Source of the DNA: Acinetobacter terrae
GTDB lineage: Bacteria > Pseudomonadota > Gammaproteobacteria > Pseudomonadales > Moraxellaceae
Reading direction: 5' to 3'
NCBI RefSeq assembly: GCF_013004375.1
Contig: NZ_JABERI010000022.1
Coordinates: forward strand, 16,088-80,087
Length of the DNA stretch: 64,000 nt
This document shows positions 1 to 7,789 of the stretch, one piece after another (position 1 is the first letter of the stretch; each line of letters opens with the position of its first letter). Under the pieces are notes generated by a model that saw nothing but the letters and a program-made list of their open reading frames with translations, searched no databases and was not told the DNA's origin. Made by a program: the position numbers and the translations under genes.

Positions 1-410
1 AGCAGTTGCAATGATTCCTGCCATCCCAAATAACAGGCTTCTACTGGTATCACATCTGGAATACCGGATTGGGTGATATAAACTTCGGTTCCTACAGAAA
101 CAGGGTTTAATTGAATAGTGACTTCAATTTGACCCGGTAAGTTTGGATCATCAAACTGGTCGGTATAACGTAACAATTGGTTTGGAATAATTTCATGATA
201 GGTTCCACCAAAGGATTGGCTGGTACCTGTAGAAAAATTGCTGAAGGACATTTTATAGGTGCCACCGACTTTCGCATCCAGATGATGAACTTTAGCGGTA
301 AAACCATGCGGTGCCATCCATTTCACCAAGGCATCTGGATCAATAAAGGCTTTAAACACCCGTTCTGGTGGTGCGCTAAATACACGGTGAAGTTTGACAG
401 TATTGGGCAT
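1..410 (-). CDS. AHSA1/SRPBCC family protein (3' end cut by window edge)
   Basis: Reading the minus strand from an ATG at 410 gives an open frame that runs off the window without a stop. The product begins MPNTVKLHRVFSAPPERVFK and continues with ..AFIDPDALVKWMAPHGF and ..VGGTYKMSF. This is the N-terminal pattern of the SRPBCC superfamily, AHSA1 (activator of Hsp90 ATPase homologue) branch: a helix-grip fold with a hydrophobic pocket. About 136 residues are visible, so most of a typical 145-165 residue protein is present. The ligand or role cannot be deduced. A plus-strand open frame over the same bases is a shadow. The family call is confident; the function is not known. Confidence 0.8.
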   Translation of the reverse strand, partial: MPNTVKLHRVFSAPPERVFKAFIDPDALVKWMAPHGFTAKVHHLDAKVGGTYKMSFSNFSTGTSQSFGGTYHEIIPNQLLRYTDQFDDPNLPGQIEVTIQLNPVSVGTEVYITQSGIPDVIPVEACYLGWQESLQL

Positions 411-990
411 TTCCTGTTTCTCACTTTTTGTTGTTTTATTTATTCAGTCTATCGCTGTTCATTTATGGCTATGTATGGCTTTGGTATGGGTCTGATTATG
501 TTTTTCATAAAATAGCATGCGAGGTTCACATGCTATTTATTTGTTAAAAATAATACCCATGACCGTATTTAGCCAATTGATGATCTTTGCCATATACAAA
601 TTTAAGCGAAGCCATTTTTCAACCAAGTCAATCATGAATAGACGCTTCTTGTTATAATACACTGATTTGATTTAACTTTTTTATTTTCATTTTATCATTA
701 CTCAGCGTCTGAATTAAATCTTCTGCAAGCTGATTCAATAAAACCAAATCATCTTTACTCATATGTGCTGAAATTCTACAGAATTACTGTAAATAAAATC
801 CTTCTTTTCCTCATACCATTTTCAATTCAAGCCGATTATCTTTTATTCTTTGTGAAATATTTGGGCATTAAAAAACCCTAACCGTTTGCACGGTTAGGGT
901 TTCTTGGTATCTCATTTAACAAGAGTAAGTATGACTTCAGTTTTACTTGAATCCAGACACTATTTTCAGACTATTATTGAGTGATTTGAA
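411..990. other. Gene-poor stretch with two short minus-strand ORFs
   Basis: No convincing gene is seen. Two short minus-strand frames occur: 652-762 (36 residues, starting MSKDDLVLLNQLAEDLIQ) and 537-635 (32 residues, starting MIDLVEKWLRLNLYMAKI). Both look amphipathic or hydrophobic, and neither has a clear ribosome binding site. A hairpin (aatagcatg/catgctatt) lies at 510-537, directly at the end of the second ORF, as a terminator would. They may be remnants of a decayed small gene or tiny membrane peptides. I cannot decide from sequence alone. Confidence 0.3.
871..905. terminator. Bidirectional Rho-independent terminator
   Basis: A perfect 12-bp stem (aaaccctaaccg / cggttagggttt) with a 6-nt loop is flanked by A and T runs. 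It ends the rraB transcript on the minus strand. Confidence 0.8.
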
Positions 991-1371
991 TTAACTTTGA
1001 AGTTCATCTTCCAAGTCTTCATCGTCATAGACATACGCCATGCAACCCCAGCCATCGTATTCACCGCCGTGTTGTTCAGCAATTTTAGTGAACCATTCTT
1101 CAATGTCGACGATGTCTGAATAGTCAGGTTCCATATACACATAAATAGTGATAATCCACTCTAGCGTATCGGCTTCTTCATCTTCAAACAGGCTGATTTT
1201 TTGTTCTTCTTTCAGCAAATAAAGCGCACATTTTTCAGCTTGCTCTTGGGTTTGAAAAGCAATCGAAAATTCAATTTCATGTGCTTCAGTCAGATCGTCA
1301 CCATCTTCAGCCATTTGCCAAAGTACGTTACCGTTTTCGTCATCTGGGAATTGTTCAAAATCGCGTGTCAT
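991..1371 (-). CDS. rraB: Ribonuclease E inhibitor RraB
   Basis: A 126-residue acidic protein of the RraB family, regulators that bind the C-terminal region of RNase E and dampen mRNA decay. The product starts MTRDFEQFPDDENGNVLW, which matches the usual RraB N-terminus. It carries the family's acidic tail (DDEDLEDELQS) and the pattern EIEFSIAFQTQEQAEK. I chose the ATG at 1371, not an upstream in-frame ATG at 1395, because an AAGGAA ribosome binding site lies about 8 bases before it and the upstream start has none. It appears monocistronic, with a strong terminator at 871-905. The length is normal for the family. Confidence 0.85.
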   Translation of the reverse strand: MTRDFEQFPDDENGNVLWQMAEDGDDLTEAHEIEFSIAFQTQEQAEKCALYLLKEEQKISLFEDEEADTLEWIITIYVYMEPDYSDIVDIEEWFTKIAEQHGGEYDGWGCMAYVYDDEDLEDELQS

Positions 1372-1521
1372 GGAGAGTTTCCTTATCATAATCATTTAAA
1401 TCTATATCATTGTACGCAGATTAGCTCAAGTTTGTTTCAGTTTGGCGATTTAAAAGATCCATTCTCTTGCTCATTCATTAAAGTATATTTTTATTTCATC
1501 CATTCAAAACCATACACGTCA

Positions 1522-2484
1522 TTACCCTTCCATCATGTGTACTTGCATTTGAGTTTGCTGTTCTTGTTGTTTTTCTTTGAACTCTAAAACCAATGCTGCA
1601 AACTTCAACTCTTCTAAACGCAAGTTTAAAAATGACTCATGAATGCGTGCATAACTAAATGCCGCACCATAATGATTAATCAGAATAAAATCATCTTGAA
1701 GCGATTGAATGAGTTCACCCAAATTGTCATGCCGTAAGCGTGATAAATATAAGTCAGCTTTGCTGTTAAAAACATGGGTCACCAAAGCAATGGCTGAAAG
1801 ACGGCGCTTTTCTTCCACATAATCACAATCACCAACACCATGATGATCAATAGCATTTTTTATTTTGCGACGAACTTCATCTAAATGAAGTGCTGAATCT
1901 ATATGGTCATATCCGTCGATCAACTCATCTAAAAGTGTGTGAGCAGGAAATAAATACTCACTGCCATAACCATTAATTTTATGTTCCAGTGCTCGCGAAA
2001 TGGCAGTTAAATTTTGCTGTTGCATGGCCTGATTATAGAAACCATGTAATTGTTCTCTGGCTTCTATTTCCAGCTTCTGCTTACTATTTTTTTCATAACT
2101 GTCCAGATAATGCCTCACTTTCTCAATATAAGCTTTCATGCCCTGTAGCAACGACTCTGCTTCAATTTTGGTCGCTTCTACAAAGTTCTCAACTTGATTT
2201 TGTCGTTCGGCTACATACTGCTCAATGTTTAGAATATGTTGAAACTGGCTGAGTTTTTCAACCTTATTCCTTAACGTTCCCGCCTCTGCACGAAACCTGT
2301 TTAATTCATGATGCAGCTCATCATTTTTTTGTTCGTGTACTGCCAAATTTGTTCGTGTTCGATCCAGATTAGCTTGCAAAGACTCCAGATTAACCTGTTT
2401 TTCTTTGACCAGTTTTATTGCACGATAAAGCAATACTGCTAAAATAATTATTGTTATGATAGTTATGACTGATAGGTAAATCAT
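1522..2484 (-). CDS. DUF4041-like membrane-anchored coiled-coil protein
   Basis: A 320-residue protein. An N-terminal membrane segment (residues 2-20, VITIITIIILAVLLY) is followed by a long coiled coil (about residues 25-85). A helical domain at about 150-310 resembles the DUF4041 region (RRKIKNAI..., then LNLRLEELKFAALVLEFKEK). In many DUF4041 proteins this part is followed by a GIY-YIG/T5orf172 nuclease domain. None is present here, and the protein ends in a Gln/Met-rich tail. The role of the family is unknown. It is probably anchored in the inner membrane facing the cytoplasm. The family call rests on motif memory and is moderate. Confidence 0.6.
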   Translation of the reverse strand: MIYLSVITIITIIILAVLLYRAIKLVKEKQVNLESLQANLDRTRTNLAVHEQKNDELHHELNRFRAEAGTLRNKVEKLSQFQHILNIEQYVAERQNQVENFVEATKIEAESLLQGMKAYIEKVRHYLDSYEKNSKQKLEIEAREQLHGFYNQAMQQQNLTAISRALEHKINGYGSEYLFPAHTLLDELIDGYDHIDSALHLDEVRRKIKNAIDHHGVGDCDYVEEKRRLSAIALVTHVFNSKADLYLSRLRHDNLGELIQSLQDDFILINHYGAAFSYARIHESFLNLRLEELKFAALVLEFKEKQQEQQTQMQVHMMEG

Positions 2485-2746
2485 TATTATTATCCCAAAA
2501 ACCCCACCCTACACTAGTCATTTTTTAATCAATTTTCAATCACCAAAACAAGGGATATTATTTCTATTTGTATCCCATAAAATTATTGAATAAATATAAA
2601 AAACTATATTTTTCAAATTATTAATTATTTAAAATATTTTAAGTTTGCTTATTAATTATCCACGATTCCAGTCCGTATGACACTGTTTACTCTGACCAAT
2701 AATCCATAGATTAGCTATACAGTGCATATCATGCAGGGTCGTAAGA

Positions 2747-3412
2747 TCAAAAAGGAACATTGCCTTTAATTTCAACATTCGCCCCCGTTAACGGTTGCTT
2801 AAATGCCAAATAACTTGCATGTAAAGCCATACGTTTTAATGGACTTTGATAGGGTTCTGGGTGATACAACTTATCGCCAGTAATCGGATGTCCGATATAT
2901 TGCATATGCACCCGGAGTTGATGCGAACGTCCTGTAATAGGCGTGAGCAATACACGGGTAATATCTACCGTTTCAAAATAGTCCAAAGCTTGATACAAGG
3001 TTTTGGCAGCTTTGCCCAATTCAAAATGCACCATTTGACGCGGACGATTTTCCCAATCGGTCATCAGTGGAACTTCGACACTTCCCTCACCTTCAAGCTT
3101 GCCTTGTAGCAAAGCGATATAGTTTTTCTTTACCGTTCGCGCCTGAAACATTTTACTCACCGCCACTTCTGCATCACGGTGTTTGGCAAACATGAGTATG
3201 CCTGATGTTGCCATATCTAAACGATGGGTGATTTTAGCGTGAGGATATTTTTCCAAGACACGTAAATATGCACTGTCATGGTGTTCAGGCAAACGTCCTG
3301 GTACTGACAACAACCCCGCAGGCTTTTCTATCACTACCAGATCTTCATCTTCATAGACAATAGAAAGTGGTTCTTGCGGTGGCATATAAACAAAGTTGTT
3401 GTTGATAGGCAT
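2747..3412 (-). CDS. rluA: RluA-type pseudouridine synthase
   Basis: About 221 residues, homologous to E. coli RluA, which isomerises U746 of 23S rRNA and U32 of some tRNAs to pseudouridine. The catalytic motif HRLDMATSGILMFA is present with its aspartate. GLLSVPGRL near the N-terminus and ITGRSHQLRVHMQYIGHPI in the C-terminal half match RluA specifically, not RluC or RluD, and there is no S4 domain. The ATG at 3412 gives the RluA-like lead into PPQEP. An upstream in-frame start at 3451 would add 13 residues with no family counterpart. Neither start has a strong ribosome binding site. Confidence 0.85.
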   Translation of the reverse strand: MPINNNFVYMPPQEPLSIVYEDEDLVVIEKPAGLLSVPGRLPEHHDSAYLRVLEKYPHAKITHRLDMATSGILMFAKHRDAEVAVSKMFQARTVKKNYIALLQGKLEGEGSVEVPLMTDWENRPRQMVHFELGKAAKTLYQALDYFETVDITRVLLTPITGRSHQLRVHMQYIGHPITGDKLYHPEPYQSPLKRMALHASYLAFKQPLTGANVEIKGNVPF

Positions 3413-3492
3413 GGATGTACAGCATTTGGGAGAATGAGCGCAAAATAACAAGCTCAGTTTAGGCTGTCAATCAATGTGCGTACCCCATAACT

Positions 3493-4206
3493 TTAATCTG
3501 CGAGATAATAATCGACCGTTGAAACCACACGTACTTTTTTCAAATACGGTGTATTACTATCCCGATCTTCAATACTAAACAAGCCCTGATTTGCCGATTT
3601 AATTTTCCCTAAACCGCTTTTAGAATCTGCAGCAAATTTTTCTGCAACACTGCGTGCATTTTCGGTGGCTTGCTCAATCATGGCAGGTTTGATGTCATTG
3701 AGTTTGGTAAATAAATATTCGGTTTTTTGTCCAGAGTCATCGCCACCAAAGGCAATGCCTTTTTTACCCAAAGCCACCAGGCGACTTTGTGCAGCACGTA
3801 CTGCGTCTATTTTGTGGGTATATACGGTTATGGTTTGATGTGCGGTATAGCGTAATGCGACATTTTCATTACCCCCATATTGCTGGGCGTATTTATCCGT
3901 AATACTCGGTGAAGCTGTGGTAATTTCCTCGGCAGTAAAACCTTCACCTTTTAAGAATGCCTGAATTTGCTGGGTGTTTATTTCCATGGTGTCGTACAAC
4001 TGAGCCAGGTCTTGACTGGCAGAACTAAAGCGAATCGGCCAAACCGCAATGTCGGCTTTAACTTCGCGTTCAGACAAACCTTTGACTGAAACAATGCGTT
4101 CATATTGTTTAATTTTCAGTGCGCTACTGCCTAAAATCCATCCCGCAATAACCATCCCCAAGCAAATAAAAACACCTAAAATAAGTGCTGGTTTAAGCTG
4201 ATTCAT
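3493..4206 (-). CDS. SIMPL domain (DUF541) protein
   Basis: A 237-residue protein with an N-terminal signal anchor (residues 8-26, ALILGVFICLGMVIAGWIL) and a SIMPL/DUF541 domain over most of the rest (VSVKGLSEREVKADIAVWPI near the start, VVSTVDYYL at the end). Bacterial relatives include E. coli YggE and outer-surface or periplasmic oligomers linked to oxidative-stress tolerance. The SGQKTEYLFTKLNDIKP section is typical of the longer Acinetobacter/Pseudomonas type. It lies 80 bp upstream of rluA on the same strand with no terminator between them, so co-transcription is possible. The family is clear; the exact role is not. Confidence 0.8.
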   Translation of the reverse strand: MNQLKPALILGVFICLGMVIAGWILGSSALKIKQYERIVSVKGLSEREVKADIAVWPIRFSSASQDLAQLYDTMEINTQQIQAFLKGEGFTAEEITTASPSITDKYAQQYGGNENVALRYTAHQTITVYTHKIDAVRAAQSRLVALGKKGIAFGGDDSGQKTEYLFTKLNDIKPAMIEQATENARSVAEKFAADSKSGLGKIKSANQGLFSIEDRDSNTPYLKKVRVVSTVDYYLAD

Positions 4207-4350
4207 CTGACTAAATTCCTTTTAGGTATGACTTTAATTTAATTTTTTCAGTTTTTATATGTAAAGCAACAGCATGAAAATATTGATTAAATTATTATAA
4301 TAGTAGCGCGTTTTACTTTGTATTTAAGATTTTAAGATGGTTTTTAAATT

Positions 4351-4599
4351 TTAACTTTTATCCATAAAATATAAAGCAATTAAAGGGACTAAATTAAACA
4401 GTAAAATACCAATTTTATAGACTGCCATCCCTCCATAATGAATCGCATCGAAGGTCGCATCTGACAAATTAAACCATTTTCCGTGTACTTGTTTAATCCA
4501 GTCACGGGCAAAAATAATGGCCAAAAACCAGATCATTAAAATGATGTAATTGATCAATACTAAGGAAAGTAAAAAACGAAACCAAAAATCGAGATTCAT
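4351..4599 (-). CDS. DUF6868 family small membrane protein
   Basis: An 82-residue protein with two hydrophobic spans (about residues 8-30 and 58-78). They flank a conserved centre, HGKWFNLSDATFDAIHYGGM, followed by YKIGILLFNLVPLIALY. That pattern matches the small DUF6868 family. The function is unknown. It is followed after 145 bp by the SIMPL gene on the same strand. Confidence 0.65.
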   Translation of the reverse strand: MNLDFWFRFLLSLVLINYIILMIWFLAIIFARDWIKQVHGKWFNLSDATFDAIHYGGMAVYKIGILLFNLVPLIALYFMDKS

Positions 4600-5235
4600 A
4601 TTGATTCTCTACGTGGTAGCTTATGATTTCTAAAATAACAGATTTGATATGCTGAAATGAGTTGCTGATTTGTATCTATATTTTCGGTTTAAAATCCATC
4701 TTATAGTTATGATTTTTAATTCTTTTTTATATTTTTATTGTTTTTTATTCGGTAGATAATTTTTAGGGTGTTAGGGAAAACATATTGTTTAACTTCAACA
4801 ATTATAGCTTTGTAAGCGATAACCTTATGCCTATAAACTCGTGATCTATAGCGTCCTAAGCCGAATCGAGACCTTTTGGGTAAGTACTACACTCACGTTA
4901 TACGCAACTGGTAGCAATCTACTCTTTTCGATCCCCGTCACACCCTTGAGATATAATTTACCAAGGTACGGTCGGGATTATTTCCCTAAGAAAAGCCAAT
5001 TTAAATATTTTTTGGAAATTATTTTCTTAAAAATTAATATTTACGGAATATTTAATCACAAGAGCATAAATTACCGTTTTTTATTGCGGATTATTCAGCT
5101 TTTTAGATAATTTTTACTTTTTCACTTTGCATTTTTTCTATTATCCCATTTGCAGACTCCTAGGCTTTATTTTTGTATGTTTAGCAATTAGCACACATAA
5201 GAATCTGAATGTTCTCATATGCACGAAAATGACCA
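4600..5235. other. Intergenic region with a GC-richer island (about 4811-4990)
   Basis: Most of this stretch is very AT-rich, but 4811-4990 is visibly richer in G and C than its flanks. It contains short complementary segments such as gggattatttccc near 4975-4987. An 89-codon GTG-started frame overlaps it. That frame has no ribosome binding site, no recognisable domain and a tail of AT-rich low-complexity residues, so I do not call it a gene. The island could be a non-coding RNA or a remnant of foreign DNA. I recognise no known RNA family. Confidence 0.35.
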
Positions 5236-5502
5236 CTAAGAATTAAAAAAAGTGTTTTGCACTGCACCTGCAATAAACCACCATGCACTGATGGCGACCA
5301 TACCGCACATGATATTGGCCAATATTTTATTGATTTTGCTGAGCTGGGAATTGTAGATTTTTAAGTTGATGATATAAGCTAGTCCGCCCAAACCACCACC
5401 AATCAAGCCTCCAAAGAGCACCAAGACAAAAGGCCAACCTGCAATTAAATGCACATATTTCGGTGTTTTTTCAATTTCCATTATTTCGCTGGCTTGTTCC
5501 AT
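5236..5502 (-). CDS. Small two-span membrane protein of unknown function
   Basis: An 88-residue protein starting MEQASEIMEIEKTPKYVHL. It has a Gly-rich first membrane segment (WPFVLVLFGGLIGGGLGGLAYII) and a second one near the C-terminus (ANIMCGMVAISAWWFIAGA). The ATG at 5502 has an AAGGGA ribosome binding site. An in-frame start at 5580 would add 26 charged residues with no signal, so I prefer the shorter form. I do not recognise a named family. The Gly-zipper-like first span suggests helix packing. Confidence 0.55.
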   Translation of the reverse strand: MEQASEIMEIEKTPKYVHLIAGWPFVLVLFGGLIGGGLGGLAYIINLKIYNSQLSKINKILANIMCGMVAISAWWFIAGAVQNTFFNS

Positions 5503-5627
5503 TTTAATTTCCCTTCTGCTTTTTTTAAATATATCTTGCCCTTTGCTACGAGCATGCCCCTTTGAATCGATGCTCGCCACTCAGGCATATTTATCAAGCA
5601 ATATTTAAGCCATGAAATTGAGTTCTA

Positions 5628-5924
5628 CTATTTCACATAAAGTTGATGAACATTTTGATTGATATAAGCATTTAAGCCATCACCATACTGTGCCAGTTGT
5701 TTCATGTTCTCGACATGTTGATAGCCAGCACTGGCATAACTATAAGTATAAATTTTTGATTTTTTCTTGAATTGAACCCGAATAAACTCATTGCCAATCT
5801 CGTAGTTGGCAATACCTGAGTCGTGATTGAGATCAAGATAATGTTCCAAGTAAGCAGTCCCGAAAAACAATAAATCTAGAATTTTAGATGGGGACAAATT
5901 GATTAACTTTAAATCAAAACTCAA
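5628..5924 (-). CDS. Small protein, KTSC-like C-terminal pattern
   Basis: A 98-residue soluble protein. The segment from about residue 45 (EFIRVQFKKKSKIYTYSYAS) to the end (MKQLAQYGDGLNAYINQNV) has the order of a KTSC-type domain: a short beta hairpin with alternating aromatic residues, then a helix and a conserved YIN ending. The KTSC assignment is tentative. It lies 48 bp upstream of the 5580 in-frame start of the small membrane protein on the same strand. Confidence 0.5.
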   Translation of the reverse strand: MSFDLKLINLSPSKILDLLFFGTAYLEHYLDLNHDSGIANYEIGNEFIRVQFKKKSKIYTYSYASAGYQHVENMKQLAQYGDGLNAYINQNVHQLYVK

Positions 5925-5950
5925 GTGATAAACGGCTATGCTTAAGTAAC

Positions 5951-5982
5951 AAAAAAGCCCTATGGAGTAATAGGGCTTTTGT
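5951..5982. terminator. Bidirectional Rho-independent terminator
   Basis: A 10-bp stem (aaaagcccta / tagggctttt) with an 8-nt loop. It lies just after the zinc-ribbon gene and upstream of the next minus-strand gene, so it insulates the two. Confidence 0.8.
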
Positions 5983-6015
5983 CTAAAACAGGGATATCTG
6001 TTTTATGAATGTCGC

Positions 6016-6159
6016 TTAGGCATTGTTATTTTTAAATTCAGTGCCAAGGCATTTGGTACACGGGGGTAAACGGTCTGTACCAATTTCTAAGTAAACGCGA
6101 TGTCCGCATTGAATACAAAAATAGAAACCTATTCCGGGTTTTTCGCCAGCAGTAACCAT
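6016..6159 (-). CDS. Small zinc-ribbon protein (47 aa)
   Basis: Minus-strand frame from ATG 6159 to TAA 6016, product MVTAGEKPGIGFYFCIQCGH followed by RVYLEIGTDRLPPCTKCLG and a short polar tail. C15-x2-C18 and C34-x2-C37 form a classic four-cysteine zinc ribbon. The wording around it (PG..F.C..CG and LPPC.KC) resembles the C-terminal ribbon of DUF1451-like and other zinc ribbon-containing proteins. A GGAG ribosome binding site lies 8 bases upstream and a strong terminator follows, so this looks like a real, independently transcribed mini-gene. Its partner and role are unknown. Confidence 0.75.
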   Translation of the reverse strand: MVTAGEKPGIGFYFCIQCGHRVYLEIGTDRLPPCTKCLGTEFKNNNA

Positions 6160-6300
6160 CTTTGTTCTCCATGTGTTTATAGAAATGGTGAACTTAGTAT
6201 AACCCTACTGTGATGATTGTCTATTGTCCATTTCGACAGGTGATGGTGGCGTTTGGGCGAAGTTGCTAAAATTTAGAAATTATCAAATATTGATTTAGAA

Positions 6301-7029
6301 TTAATTTTTATATTTTTCTATAAATTGGTGAATCAATTCGGTTACCTCTTTAAATAGTTTAGGAGTATTCTTCCCACTATAAAGAACAGCATCTGGATTC
6401 AGCCCCTTTTGCACACAACTGTAATATAGCTCTGTTTCATAATAAATCCTTCCAACAAAGAATAATAAATGACATTTCCATTGATCATCCTCATCTAAAC
6501 TGTCACTAATTTTTCCACTTTCTAGTAAGAGTTTCTCTACTTTAATAAATCTGGAATTAATAATAGTTTTTAACTTTATTTTGCTTTTCTCAAGATTCCA
6601 CTGATGAGCAAAATCATTCCTAATTTTTCTAAAACTATTAAGTTCAAGCAATATATCTTTGCTAAGAATATTGAAAACATATGCTATTTGAATTCTATTT
6701 GAAAAACTAGATAAACTCCCAAAACCATCTAAAATTGACTTTGAACCACCTGGAACTCCTTCTGGTATAATTCTTTTAAGAAGTTTCTCTAAGCATTCAT
6801 CAGCAAATGAACATAATATAATAGGTAAATATTTTATATCTTCCTGAACAATTAAGTGTAAAACTTGCTTTAAATCTTCTAAATTTTCATAATTTTTGCT
6901 GTCACACTCCTCAATAAATAATTTTATTTCATGCTCATAAAAGCTATTTTTATAGTTTCTATATACTTGTAAACCATTTTTCTCCAAGTCACTAATGGTT
7001 AACTCATTAATATCATCATCGTAATTCAT
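6301..7029 (-). CDS. MltR/YggD-like protein with HEPN-type RNxxxH motif
   Basis: A 242-residue helical protein, markedly AT-rich and lysine-rich. The core (SFADECLEKLLK at about 74-85, GSLSSFSNRIQIAYVFNIL at 104-122, FRKIRNDFAHQW at 133-144) has the order seen in the MltR/YggD family. RNDFAH at 137-142 also fits the R-N-x3-H signature of HEPN domains, many of which are RNases in toxin or phage-defence systems. MltR itself represses mannitol genes in E. coli, but no mannitol genes are nearby. It belongs to an AT-rich accessory block downstream of acnD. The family is moderately sure; the activity is inferred. Confidence 0.6.
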   Translation of the reverse strand: MNYDDDINELTISDLEKNGLQVYRNYKNSFYEHEIKLFIEECDSKNYENLEDLKQVLHLIVQEDIKYLPIILCSFADECLEKLLKRIIPEGVPGGSKSILDGFGSLSSFSNRIQIAYVFNILSKDILLELNSFRKIRNDFAHQWNLEKSKIKLKTIINSRFIKVEKLLLESGKISDSLDEDDQWKCHLLFFVGRIYYETELYYSCVQKGLNPDAVLYSGKNTPKLFKEVTELIHQFIEKYKN

Positions 7030-7061
7030 CAGTTATCTCTAAATATCTCTTTCTAAAAAAT

Positions 7062-7088
7062 AAACCCCACTTCACAGTAGGGTCTTTT
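7062..7088 (-). terminator. Terminator, duplicate copy of the acnD terminator
   Basis: On the minus strand ACCCTACT-GTGA-AGTGGGGT is followed by T residues. The 27 bases are identical to those at 7729-7755, which end the acnD transcript. Confidence 0.75.
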
Positions 7089-7120
7089 TCAAACAATATC
7101 AATAACTTTAGCTTAAACTC

Positions 7121-7165
7121 TTAAGCAACAAAACCTTCTAAAAAGTCCTGTGCAAAATGCCACAT
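7121..7165 (-). pseudogene. Fragment of an aconitase (acnD) 3' end
   Basis: Read on the minus strand, this encodes HFAQDFLEGFVA followed by TAA. It is almost the same as the last residues of the intact acnD just upstream (RFAQDFLEGQVA, stop). It is joined to a duplicate of the acnD downstream region and terminator (7062-7162 aligns with 7729-7829). There is no aconitase frame before it, so it is a relic tail left by duplication or recombination and not a gene. Confidence 0.8.
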
Positions 7166-7192
7166 TTTAAATATTACAGCTAATACAATTTT

Positions 7193-7708
7193 TTAAATTA
7201 AAGTAAAAAAGTATTCCGTATTCTCTATACGTTGGGTGGTTACGTCATATACACAATTTTCGATTTTTGCTTCATTAATTGGCCCTAAATGTATGCCCAA
7301 ACACCATAAAGAACGTGAGGTATCTAGTCCTGAATACCTAATATTGTCAAATTTTTTCACATCATTTACCATATGTCTTAGACAAGAAGTAGGACTAATA
7401 TCCTGTTTAATTTCTAATGGGATAGATGAAGTTTTTTGTTTTTGATGAATCATGAAATCCAGCACTGCTGATCGTTTTGTTTTACTTTTTCTACCATCTA
7501 ATGGACAACGAATTTCTCTATCTACTTTTTTTACTTTTGAATGATTTGTTAAAAACAAATAATATTCTACCTGAAGCCAAATTTCCCACCCTTTGACTTG
7601 AAACCCATAGAAATCATTTAATTTTCTAACAATGTCCTCCTTTGCAAAAAATTCTTCACTCACTTCAAGAATAAATTCTCGATCTTTTTTTGTAATAGCA
7701 TTATTCAT
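7193..7708 (-). CDS. Putative PD-(D/E)XK nuclease-fold protein
   Basis: 171 residues from the ATG at 7708. An upstream in-frame GTG at 7738 lies inside the acnD terminator and is unlikely. The core AVLDFMI (D84) and IPLEIKQD (E99-x-K101) form the D-x14-E-x-K arrangement of the PD-(D/E)XK fold, preceded by a helix with E48 (WLQVEYYLFL). Restriction enzymes, Holliday junction resolvases and many defence nucleases use this fold. The gene is AT-rich, sits between two copies of the acnD tail and ends in sequence unlike its neighbours, all suggesting recent gain. No methyltransferase or partner helicase is adjacent. The fold is plausible; the substrate is unknown. Confidence 0.5.
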   Translation of the reverse strand: MNNAITKKDREFILEVSEEFFAKEDIVRKLNDFYGFQVKGWEIWLQVEYYLFLTNHSKVKKVDREIRCPLDGRKSKTKRSAVLDFMIHQKQKTSSIPLEIKQDISPTSCLRHMVNDVKKFDNIRYSGLDTSRSLWCLGIHLGPINEAKIENCVYDVTTQRIENTEYFFTLI

Positions 7709-7728
7709 GTTTAACTCAAAATAATTAA

Positions 7729-7755
7729 AAAACCCCACTTCACAGTAGGGTCTTT
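7729..7755 (-). terminator. acnD terminator
   Basis: On the minus strand an 8-bp stem (ACCCTACT / AGTGGGGT, one G-T pair) is followed by a T run, 35 bases after the acnD stop. Confidence 0.75.
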
Positions 7756-7789
7756 TTCACACAATATCAACAACTTTCAAACTAAATAA

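Noticed and set aside
177..515. 112-codon plus-strand open frame
   Set aside because: It overlaps the AHSA1/SRPBCC gene on the other strand, which has clear family motifs. The plus-strand product has no recognisable domain.
652..762. 36-codon minus-strand frame as a gene
   Set aside because: No ribosome binding site and no family. Kept only as a possible remnant in the region note.
4880..4985. Possible tRNA (ttcgatcc resembles a T-arm)
   Set aside because: The flanking bases do not form a T stem and no acceptor or anticodon arms can be drawn.
4841..5110. 89-codon GTG-started frame across the GC-rich island
   Set aside because: No ribosome binding site, no family pattern, and the second half is low-complexity AT-rich translation.
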